In this document: positions 38,767 through 45,672 of the stretch, one piece after another
Layout of the letters: every line of letters starts with the position of its first letter
How positions within the stretch are numbered: the first letter of the stretch is position 1
Assembly: GCF_029541745.1 (NCBI RefSeq)
Contig: NZ_CP089746.1
Location: 3,977,559-4,041,558 of the forward strand
Source: Streptomyces sp. LX-29
GTDB taxonomy: Bacteria; Actinomycetota; Actinomycetes; Streptomycetales; Streptomycetaceae
DNA: 64,000 bases
Direction of reading: 5' to 3'
The notes under the pieces: generated by a model
What the model was told of the DNA's origin: nothing
What the model saw: only the letters and a program-made list of their open reading frames with translations
Database searches by the model: none
Position numbers and translations under genes: made by a program

Positions 38767-41705
38767 GCCTGTCGCACGGTCCCGCTGCGGCCGGAGGGCG
38801 ATCGGCTGCGGCGGACAGCAACTCTGGGGTTGTCGCCACGGGCGACAATCCTCGGATCGAACAGCGAACCCTGGTCCTGCCTCCTGATGCGCTGCGGCCG
38901 GCGGTGACCGAGGAATCGGCGGCGTGCCTCAACAACCTGCCGAACCCTGCCAGCACGGTCTTCGAAGGCCGAGAAGACGCCTTGGAGACGCTGGCGTCAC
39001 TACCCTCCACCGGTACGGGGATCGTCGCCCAGAGTGTGCGCGGCATGGGTGGGGTGGGCAAGAGCACCCTGGTGCTGCATCATGCGCGACGTCACCTGAG
39101 TAGCGGACGCGGGCCGGTGTGGTGGATCACCGCCGAGTCTGCCGAGGAGGTGACCGCAGGCCTGGCAGCGCTGGCAGTCACGCTGAACCCAGTGCATGTC
39201 GCCCTGCCTCTGGACGAGGCAGCAGCCTGGGCGGTGAGCTGGCTTCAAGGTCGCACCGGCTGGCTTTTGGTCTTGGACAACGTGGAGGATGCCGCTCACC
39301 TGCACGATCTCTTGGGGCGCCTTTCGACGGGACAAGTGCTGATCACCACCAGACGCCACCTCCCATGGGACGGAATGGGGGCCCTGATTTACCTGGACAC
39401 CCTTCACCCCGAGGCGTCCCTAGCCGTCCTGCGTGACCTCACCGGCCGCCGTGAGGACGCTGACACCGAAGTGTTGAACGAGCTTGCTGCCGAGCTCGGA
39501 CACCTTCCCTTGGCTCTTCAGCAGGCCGGCGCATATCTTGCGCGGACCTGCACGAGTCCCAGCTCCTACGTGGCGCGGTTCCGGGACGATCCGGCAGCAG
39601 TCCTCGCCACCACCACTCCCGGCGACCCTCATCAGCGGACAATTGCTCGTCTCTGGCATCTGTCCTTCGACGCGCTCCAGGCCGCCGACCCCAACGCGGT
39701 CTACCTGCTGCGCATTCTTGCCTACCTTGGCCCGACCCCTCTGCCCCGCAGTGTCCTTGAGTTCCTCCCCATACATGTGGATGTCGATCAGGCATTGGGG
39801 CTCCTTGCTGCCTACAGCATGGTGTCTCTGAGCGAGAATGCCGTCGTTGTGCACCGACTCCTGCAAGCCGTGTTGCGCACCACCACGCTGTCTCGTCCCT
39901 CAGCTAAGAGGCGATGGCGTCTGCCGATCGTTCGACGACGTCGACCGAACCCAGCTCCCCCTCATCCAGCCAACGTCGCTGTTGTGCTGCTTTTGACGGC
40001 TGCCGAACGCCAAGATCCTCGAGAGGCGCGGGATTGGCCGTACTGGCAAGAGCTTCTACCCCATGTCCAAGCTGCCGCTGGTCACTATCCTCCGCACCAG
40101 GCTGACGCAGATTTGGCTCTGCTACTCAACTTTGCGGGAATCTATGCGAGGGCGCGTGGGCGAGCTGGCCATGCGTTGCCCCTAGATGAGCGTGCTTTGG
40201 CGATCGCCGAGGCTGCGTTGGGCTCCGACCACCCGACCACTGCCGTGTGTCTTGGCAACCTTGCAGCGACTTATGGCGAGCTGGGGCGGCACGCTGAAGC
40301 CCTGCCTCTGGAGGAGCGTGCTTTGGCGATCGCCGAGGCTGTGCTGGGCTCCGACCACCCCAGTACTGGCCTGCGGCTTGGCAACCTTGCAGCGACTTAT
40401 GGCGAGCTGGGGCGGCACGCTGAAGCCTTGCCTTTGAAGGAGCGTGCTTTGGCGATCGCCGAGGCTGCGTTGGGCTCCGACCACCCGACCGCTGCCGTGT
40501 GTCTTGGCAACCTTGCAGTGACTTATGGCGAGCTGGGGCGGCACGCTGAAGCTCTGCCTTTGAAGGAGCGTGCTTTGGCGATCACCGAGGCTGTGCTGGG
40601 CTCCGACCACCCAGACACTGGCCTGCGGCTTGGCAACCTTGCGATGACTTATGGCGAGCTGGGGCGGCACGCTGAAGCCTTGCCTTTGCAGGAGCGTGCT
40701 TTGGCGATCACCGAGGCTGCGTTGGGCTCCGACCACCCGACCACTGCCGTGTGTCTTGGCAACCTTGCGATGACTTATGGCGAGCTGGGGCGGCACGCTG
40801 AAGCTCTGCCTTTGAAGGAGCGTGCTTTGGCGATCACCGAGGCTGTGCTGGGCTCCGACCACCCAGACACTGCCGTGTGTCTTGGCAACCTTGCAGCGAC
40901 TTATGGCGAGCTGGGGCGGCACGCTGAAGCCTTGCCTTTGCAGGAGCGTGCTTTGGCGATCACCGAGGCTGTGCTGGGCTCCGACCACCCAGACACTGGT
41001 CTGTGTCTTGGCAACCTTGCAGCGACTTATAGCGAGCTGGGGCGGCACGCTGAAGCTCTGCCTCTGGAGGAGCGTGCTTTGGCGATCGCCGAGGCTGTGC
41101 TGGGCTCCGACCACCCCAGTACTGGTCTGTGTCTTGGCAACCTTGCAGCGACTTATAGCGAGCTGGGGCGGCACGCTGAAGCTCTGCCTCTGCAGGAGCG
41201 TGCTTTGGCGATCGCCGAGGCTGTGCTGGGCTCCGACCACCCCAGTACTGGCCTGCGGCTTGGCAACCTTGCAGCGACTTATAGCGCACTGGGGCGGCAC
41301 GCTGAAGCCTTGCCTTTGAAGGAGCGTGCTTTGGCGATCGCCGAGGCTGCGTTGGGCTCCGACCACCCAGACACTGGTCTGTGTCTTGGCAACCTTGCAG
41401 CGACTTATGGCGAGTTGGGGCGGCACGCTGAAGCTCTGCCTTTGCAGGAGCGTGCTTTGGCGATCATCGAGGCTGTGCTGGGCTCCGACCACCCAGACAC
41501 TGGTCTGTGTCTTGGCAACCTTGCAGTGAATTATGGCGAGTTGGGGCGGCACGCTGAAGCTCTGCCTCTGCAGGAGCGTGCTTTGGCGATTACCGAGGCC
41601 ACGCTGGGCCCCGACCACCCGAAGACCGCCGTACGTCGTCGCAACCTTGCCCGAGCACGTGAAGCCCTCAACGAGACAGAAGGCAGCAATCAGTCGCCCT
41701 CGTAG
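38763..41705 (+). CDS. STAND NTPase: NB-ARC domain with C-terminal TPR repeats
   Basis: A 980-residue signal-transduction ATPase. Residues 1-30 carry the motif GRSAAADSNSGVVATGDN. The NB-ARC domain has Walker A GMGGVGKST (94-102), Walker B WLLVLDNVED, sensor VLITTRRH and the GLPLA-like motif LGHLPLALQQAGAY. A winged-helix region and an Arg-rich linker follow to ~470. Residues 486-947 are eleven exact-length 42-residue TPR units, then a degenerate cap. Such proteins oligomerise when the repeat region senses a ligand; in bacteria they serve in regulation and antiphage defence. No separate effector domain is fused, so output may go through the neighbouring membrane protein. Confidence 0.92.
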   Translation: MSLSHGPAAAGGRSAAADSNSGVVATGDNPRIEQRTLVLPPDALRPAVTEESAACLNNLPNPASTVFEGREDALETLASLPSTGTGIVAQSVRGMGGVGKSTLVLHHARRHLSSGRGPVWWITAESAEEVTAGLAALAVTLNPVHVALPLDEAAAWAVSWLQGRTGWLLVLDNVEDAAHLHDLLGRLSTGQVLITTRRHLPWDGMGALIYLDTLHPEASLAVLRDLTGRREDADTEVLNELAAELGHLPLALQQAGAYLARTCTSPSSYVARFRDDPAAVLATTTPGDPHQRTIARLWHLSFDALQAADPNAVYLLRILAYLGPTPLPRSVLEFLPIHVDVDQALGLLAAYSMVSLSENAVVVHRLLQAVLRTTTLSRPSAKRRWRLPIVRRRRPNPAPPHPANVAVVLLLTAAERQDPREARDWPYWQELLPHVQAAAGHYPPHQADADLALLLNFAGIYARARGRAGHALPLDERALAIAEAALGSDHPTTAVCLGNLAATYGELGRHAEALPLEERALAIAEAVLGSDHPSTGLRLGNLAATYGELGRHAEALPLKERALAIAEAALGSDHPTAAVCLGNLAVTYGELGRHAEALPLKERALAITEAVLGSDHPDTGLRLGNLAMTYGELGRHAEALPLQERALAITEAALGSDHPTTAVCLGNLAMTYGELGRHAEALPLKERALAITEAVLGSDHPDTAVCLGNLAATYGELGRHAEALPLQERALAITEAVLGSDHPDTGLCLGNLAATYSELGRHAEALPLEERALAIAEAVLGSDHPSTGLCLGNLAATYSELGRHAEALPLQERALAIAEAVLGSDHPSTGLRLGNLAATYSALGRHAEALPLKERALAIAEAALGSDHPDTGLCLGNLAATYGELGRHAEALPLQERALAIIEAVLGSDHPDTGLCLGNLAVNYGELGRHAEALPLQERALAITEATLGPDHPKTAVRRRNLARAREALNETEGSNQSPS
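40218..41603 (+). repeat. Eleven 126-bp tandem repeats encoding TPR units
   Basis: The 1,386-bp tract is exactly 11 x 126 bp. Units are nearly identical at the DNA level and differ mostly at the same few codons: after DHP (Thr/Ser/Asp), AV or GL, Cys/Arg, Ala/Val/Met, Gly/Ser, and GAG/AAG/CAG (Glu/Lys/Gln) before ER. The mosaic distribution implies repeat homogenisation by recombination. Confidence 0.95.
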
Positions 41706-41712
41706 CAGGTGA

Positions 41713-42474
41713 TCAGCCGTTCCCCCCGAACCGCCACCCATCCATCGCCGCCAGCACCCGAGCCCGAGCCTCGACCACCGCGAACCGCGCCTCCCGCTCT
41801 CCCTCGTTCACGTGCGCCGCCTGGCTCGTGACCTGTCCCGGCCACTTCCGGTAGAGCAGCCCCGTCTCCGCGCTGAACCACCCGCGGCTCACCGCGCTCA
41901 GGGCCAGCAACAGCCCCGTGTCCTCCGACGCCGGCAGGGCCATCCACCCACCCAGCGCCAACAACAGGTCACGGCGCACGAAAAGCGTCGCAGGGTGGAC
42001 CTGGGCGCGGTAGTTGTGCGCCTTCCAGTGGGCTAGGACGGCGCCCATGTCGATGGGTCCTTCGGGCGGGTCCTGGTCGAAGCCGACGGTTGAGCCGTCG
42101 GGCAGGAGGTCCAGTACGCGCGAGGTGGCCCAGCCGAGCTCCGGGTCGTGCTCCAGCGCGGCCAGGTCGCGGGCGAGGGAGCCCGGGGTCAGCATGTCGT
42201 CGGCGTCCAGAACCTTGACGTATCGGCCTTCGGCGCGGGAGAGCGCCATCGTGCGGGCGACGCCGGCGCGGCCGGGGCGGCCCTGGCCGAAGCTGATGCG
42301 GGCGTCGTCGGGGACGTACGGTCGGACGGCGTCCGTCTCGCCGTCTTCCTGGATGACCCACTGCCAGTCCCAGCCATCGGGCAACTCCTGGTCCAGGAGC
42401 GACTTGTAGGCGTCGGCCAGGTACTCGGCGGCCGGCGCGTGCACCGGGGTGATCACGGAGATCAGATTCGTCAT
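41713..42474 (-). CDS. Family 2 glycosyltransferase
   Basis: A 253-residue GT-A fold enzyme. The N-terminal nucleotide-sugar region is ISVITPVHAPAAEYLADAYKSLLDQELPDGWDWQWVIQEDGETDAV. The DXD-type metal motif is in YVKVLDADDMLTPGSLARDL, and the acceptor-side segment is LGGWMALPASEDTGLLLALS. No TM or signal is present, so it acts in the cytoplasm. It lies 2 bp downstream of the GntR gene and is co-transcribed with it. It is an unusual AICE passenger; the product modified is unknown. Confidence 0.88.
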   Translation of the reverse strand: MTNLISVITPVHAPAAEYLADAYKSLLDQELPDGWDWQWVIQEDGETDAVRPYVPDDARISFGQGRPGRAGVARTMALSRAEGRYVKVLDADDMLTPGSLARDLAALEHDPELGWATSRVLDLLPDGSTVGFDQDPPEGPIDMGAVLAHWKAHNYRAQVHPATLFVRRDLLLALGGWMALPASEDTGLLLALSAVSRGWFSAETGLLYRKWPGQVTSQAAHVNEGEREARFAVVEARARVLAAMDGWRFGGNG

Positions 42475-42476
42475 GG

Positions 42477-43262
42477 TTACCACCTGGTCAGGGGAGTCGT
42501 GAAGACCAGTTCCGTCCGGTCTCCGGGCAGGGTCACGTCCGAGATCTCCACCACGCGTCCGGTGGTGTCGATCGAGGTCTTTCGCAGGACGATCACGGAG
42601 ACGCCCTTGCTGAGGCCGAGCTCCTCGGTCTCTTCCACGGTCGGCGGTCGGGCCGTGATCCGCTCGACGATGCGGTCGAGCTCGATGCCGACGCGGTGGA
42701 GCTGGTTCTGTGTACCCCCGGGCCACGGCTCCTTGGTCTCGTCCAGGAGATCGGGGTCGACCGCGACCATGTCGTGGATGAGGTATGAGTGCGCGAGGTT
42801 GAACGGCGCGTCCTCGCCGTCGGAGCGCGTGCGGTAGACCCGCTCCAGCAGTCGCGTGCCGACCGGCACGCCGAAGGCGTCGGCCAGGTCCTCGTTGGCC
42901 TTGGTGTCGCGGTATGAGGCCCTGAACACGAGGTCGGAGATGGTGAGCCCGGTGTCGTGCTCGGTGGCGCCGGTCGTCAGGCGCTCTTCCTCGGAACGGC
43001 GGGCCCGGTCCTTCTCCCACTGGTGGCGCGAGTTGTTCCGCTCGACCCGCTGGCGGGGCTTGCGGACGAAGTTCCCCACGCCGTGCCGCTTGTCGATCAG
43101 CCCCTCGGCCTGGAGCTCGGCCAGGGCCTTGCGCAGCGTCGGCTGCGTGGTCTTGTACTCCGTCACCAGTTCGGCCTCGGCCGGCAGCTTCTGTCCCGGC
43201 TGGAGGTGACCGGTCCTGATGCGCTGCCGGAGCGCATCCGCGATCCGCTCGTACCTCGCCAT
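42477..43262 (-). CDS. GntR-family regulator with UTRA domain controlling the AICE transfer region
   Basis: A 261-residue regulator. The winged helix is YERIADALRQRIRTGHLQPGQKLPAEAELVTEYKTTQPTLRKALAELQAEGLIDKRHGVGNFV, and the UTRA domain ends KGVSVIVLRKTSIDTTGRVVEISDVTLPGDRTELVFTTPL. The ATG at 43262 is preferred over a GTG nine bases upstream. Its promoter region carries three copies of a palindrome-centred 14-mer and a rightward promoter for the transfer and replication genes. It is the best candidate for the master repressor of the element. Confidence 0.9.
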   Translation of the reverse strand: MARYERIADALRQRIRTGHLQPGQKLPAEAELVTEYKTTQPTLRKALAELQAEGLIDKRHGVGNFVRKPRQRVERNNSRHQWEKDRARRSEEERLTTGATEHDTGLTISDLVFRASYRDTKANEDLADAFGVPVGTRLLERVYRTRSDGEDAPFNLAHSYLIHDMVAVDPDLLDETKEPWPGGTQNQLHRVGIELDRIVERITARPPTVEETEELGLSKGVSVIVLRKTSIDTTGRVVEISDVTLPGDRTELVFTTPLTRW

Positions 43263-43303
43263 GGTGCCCACCGCCTTTCACGTCGTCCGACACCCACAGC
43301 TTA

Positions 43304-43395
43304 AGTCCTTAAGAGGTGTTGACGACATGAGGTCTGCGTCTCTATGGTCGGGTCAAGTCCTTAAGAGGTCTTAAGCACAAGACCTCTTAAGGACT
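43304..43395. promoter_or_regulatory. Triple 14-bp operator array around a rightward promoter
   Basis: AGTCCTTAAGAGGT occurs at 43304-43317 and 43356-43369, and inverted at 43382-43395. Between the first two lies a sigma-70-like promoter, TTGACG (43319-43324), an 18-bp spacer and TATGGT (43343-43348), pointing to the gene at 43476. A GntR dimer on these sites would block both divergent directions. Confidence 0.75.
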
Positions 43396-43475
43396 CGCCA
43401 GCAGTGCTGTGCCATGCCCGCCGACCGAGGCGCGGCGCCGCGCGGCCACCGGCCTAATCCGCGAAGGAGATCCCC

Positions 43476-43844
43476 GTGCTTCTCGCCCTCGGCGACGTCG
43501 TCCGCGTCCACAACGACCAGACCCTCGGCACCGTGGCCGGCTTCGCCAGCCACAGCCACGGCAACATGGTCTGCGTCCAGGTCAGCGGCGGCACCGTGCG
43601 CGCCATCCAGCCGCATGACCTGGAGCTCGTGGCCCGCTCCTTCAAGCCGGTGACCACCGGCCAGTCGCTCGCGACGCTGCTCTTCGTCGTGCTCGGGCTG
43701 GCCGTCGCCGTGGTGAACGGGATCTCGGTCCACAACCTGGGGGCGGACCTGTTGCTGACCACCTTCGTGACCATCGCCTCGCTGACCACGATCACCGGTG
43801 GCCTGGTCAACACCTTCCAGCGGCCGCGCCGGATCCGCGTCTGA
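43476..43844 (+). CDS. Small membrane protein with N-terminal beta domain (AICE)
   Basis: A 122-residue protein with a GTG start behind GAAGGAGAT. Residues 1-55 look like a small beta barrel (LGDVVRVHNDQTLGTVAGFASHSHGNMVCVQVSGGTVRAIQPHDLELVA). Two TMs follow (SLATLLFVVLGLAVAVVNGIS; LLTTFVTIASLTTITGGLVN). It is the first gene after the operator-flanked promoter. Comparable proteins recur in Streptomyces AICEs and are candidates for spread or entry-exclusion functions. Confidence 0.68.
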   Translation: MLLALGDVVRVHNDQTLGTVAGFASHSHGNMVCVQVSGGTVRAIQPHDLELVARSFKPVTTGQSLATLLFVVLGLAVAVVNGISVHNLGADLLLTTFVTIASLTTITGGLVNTFQRPRRIRV

Positions 43845-43871
43845 TCACAGCCCTCGTCTGGCCTTGCTCCA

Positions 43872-43951
43872 CCCCGGCGCGGCGGTCCTCCCGTGCAAAG
43901 GACATCGCCGTCGCTCCGGTCTCCCTGTCCACGCGAGAACAGGAGCACACC
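43872..43951 (+). promoter_or_regulatory. Conserved two-hairpin leader RNA element, copy A
   Basis: The shared block CTCCCGTGCAAAGGACATCG lies in the loop of a GC-rich hairpin (GCGGCG … CGCCGT). Downstream TCTC can pair either with GAGA or with the ribosome binding site AGGAG directly before the GTG at 43952. The same layout precedes the genes at 48951 and 51027. Confidence 0.7.
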
Positions 43952-44254
43952 GTGACGCATTACCTCGTCGGCGGCCGCCTGGTCGCCATCCACGACGAGA
44001 CCGTTGAACTGTCCCTCGGCACGCCGCCCGAACTCTGGCTTGGCGTGAAGGGGGAGAGCGAGGAGGAGCGGGCGGGCCGGCTGGCCGCGGCGCGCGACAT
44101 CTTCGCCGAGGAGCAGGACCCGAACGTCATCGACCTCGTGATCCGGCTGACGGTCGCCGCGATCGAGGCGGACGCCGAGGACCTGTTGAGCATGGCCGCG
44201 CCGGCGCCTCGGCGCGGGGCCGAGGACGGCGCCGCCGGGAAGGGGGACCGATGA
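43952..44254 (+). CDS. AICE hypothetical protein (100 aa)
   Basis: A soluble protein of 100 residues (MTHYLVGGRLVAIHDETVELSLG … EERAGRLAAARDIFAEEQDPNVIDLVIRLTVAAIEADAEDLL). The GTG start is preceded by CAGGAG, which is embedded in the conserved leader hairpin. It has an acidic helical C-terminal half. The next gene overlaps its stop by 4 nt, so both are translated together. No family with known function is recognised. Confidence 0.65.
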   Translation: MTHYLVGGRLVAIHDETVELSLGTPPELWLGVKGESEEERAGRLAAARDIFAEEQDPNVIDLVIRLTVAAIEADAEDLLSMAAPAPRRGAEDGAAGKGDR

Positions 44255-44607
44255 CGACCAGGAAGGACTTCGGGTCGCAGGAGTTCCGCCCGCTGACCCT
44301 GGGGGAGCTGAGCACGCCCGTGCTTGCCCTGCACGCGCTGGCCACCGTGCACGCGAGCCTTCCGGCTCCGTCCCTGTCGATCTCCACCATCTACCCGGAT
44401 CAGTTGAGCCTCCAGTTCTTCGGCGACCTCGCCGCGTTCGAGGCGTGGCGCGAGGCGTTGAGCATCGAGCCCGGCGGTATCGAGTACGGCGAACAGAGCG
44501 GCGGCCGCACCCGTGTGTTGACCGGATACACCGAGTACGCCGGCGCCCGCATCCGACTGACCGCATACGGCGATGTCCTCATCGCCACAGCGGGCGGTGG
44601 CGCGTGA
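44251..44607 (+). CDS. AICE hypothetical protein (118 aa)
   Basis: A protein of 118 residues coupled by 4-nt overlaps to both neighbours. It has an alpha/beta pattern (LTLGELSTPVLALHALATVHASLPAPSLSISTIYPDQLSLQFFGDLAAFEAWREALSI … RVLTGYTEYAGARIRLTAYGDVLIA) that resembles small accessory proteins placed before DUF2637 proteins in AICEs. No catalytic motif or TM is visible. Confidence 0.65.
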   Translation: MTTRKDFGSQEFRPLTLGELSTPVLALHALATVHASLPAPSLSISTIYPDQLSLQFFGDLAAFEAWREALSIEPGGIEYGEQSGGRTRVLTGYTEYAGARIRLTAYGDVLIATAGGGA

Positions 44608-45518
44608 ACCGCACTGGTAGGACGCTGCTCGTTCTCGCGCTGGTCGCCGTGGTCGGCATGGCGTTCCGCGTCTCGTGGAACGCGCTGCGAGACGTGGCGA
44701 AGGCGGTCGGGGCGGACAACACGGCCGCGACGCTGTACCCGTTCGTGGTCGACGGCCTCATGGCGCTGGCGCTGGTCGCCACGCTGGTGCTCGATCGCGC
44801 CGACAAGCGGTTCGCGTTGCGCGTGCTGGCCGCGTACACCCTGGCCTCGCTCGTTCTGAACTACGTACACGGGCTGGTGCCACAGTTCCACGCCCGGTCG
44901 GTCGTCTGGGGCCGGTTGGCTGACTGGGACCCGGCGAACTGGGCACTCGTGCTGCTGGCCACCTCGTTGCCGGTCGGCTCCATCTTCTTCGGTTCCGACC
45001 TGGTCGCCCGAGTCCTGCACCACCGCCCCGACGCTGACGCGGTCGCGGCCGTACCGGCCGCGGGAGAGGGCGAGCGTACGGCCCCGGAGGGGCCGCGTAC
45101 GCACCCCGTACACCCGGAGTCGAACGCGCGCTCCATTTCCGCCGCTGAGGTGGAGCCGGAGCGCACGGGCGCCCGTACGCGGGAGCCCTCGTACGGTCCG
45201 AACGCGCAGGTCACACCCCGTACGCCCGCACCTGAGAAGACGCTGCGTACGACCACCGCACGCACCGGCCGTACGGCCGGGCGGAAGGCGGCGGACCGGG
45301 CGTTCGACGAGGCGGAGCTGGAGCGTACGCGTCAGCGTGCAGAACAGGCGTACGCCGAGTCCCTCGATGCCGGAAACCCGATCGGCCCGGCCGCGCTGGG
45401 CCGGGAGTTCGGGTTCTCAGAGGGCTGGGGCCGCAAACGCATCAAGGCCGTGGAAGAACGCCGGACCGCCGAAGCGGACCGCCGCCCGCACCTAGTCGGC
45501 GCGGCCGCCGGCTCCTGA
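44604..45518 (+). CDS. DUF2637 membrane protein (SpdB-like)
   Basis: A 304-residue protein; GTG start overlaps the previous stop by 4 nt. Four TMs lie in the first ~140 residues (LLVLALVAVVGMAFRVSWNAL, LYPFVVDGLMALALVATLVLD, LAAYTLASLVLNYVHGLV, WALVLLATSLPVGSIFFGSDLV), the DUF2637 pattern. A long Pro/Arg/Thr-rich linker follows, then a C-terminal helix-turn-helix-like segment (GNPIGPAALGREFGFSEGWGRKRIKAVEE). DUF2637 proteins accompany FtsK-type transfer genes and are thought to aid intramycelial spread. Confidence 0.85.
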   Translation: MNRTGRTLLVLALVAVVGMAFRVSWNALRDVAKAVGADNTAATLYPFVVDGLMALALVATLVLDRADKRFALRVLAAYTLASLVLNYVHGLVPQFHARSVVWGRLADWDPANWALVLLATSLPVGSIFFGSDLVARVLHHRPDADAVAAVPAAGEGERTAPEGPRTHPVHPESNARSISAAEVEPERTGARTREPSYGPNAQVTPRTPAPEKTLRTTTARTGRTAGRKAADRAFDEAELERTRQRAEQAYAESLDAGNPIGPAALGREFGFSEGWGRKRIKAVEERRTAEADRRPHLVGAAAGS

Positions 45519-45672
45519 CGGCGCTGCCCGGCCTGGGCATCGAGCGCCAATCGTGCGCCCAACGAACCAGCTCTGATCCGCACGGCCTGACACGGGGCCC
45601 GGTCTCACACCGACCAAAGCAGCGGCCGGGCCCCGGCACTCCCAACACATCAGTGAAGGAGCACGCACCATC

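Noticed and set aside
40218..41603. CRISPR-like array
   Set aside because: The regular 126-bp repeats encode in-frame TPR units without separate spacers, and no cas genes are present.
39000..41741. Long minus-strand frame (about 520 codons) antisense to the TPR repeats
   Set aside because: It repeats with the same 126-bp period and is open only because the repeat unit lacks stops in that frame; the plus-strand frame has NB-ARC motifs, a ribosome binding site and sensible TPR sequence.
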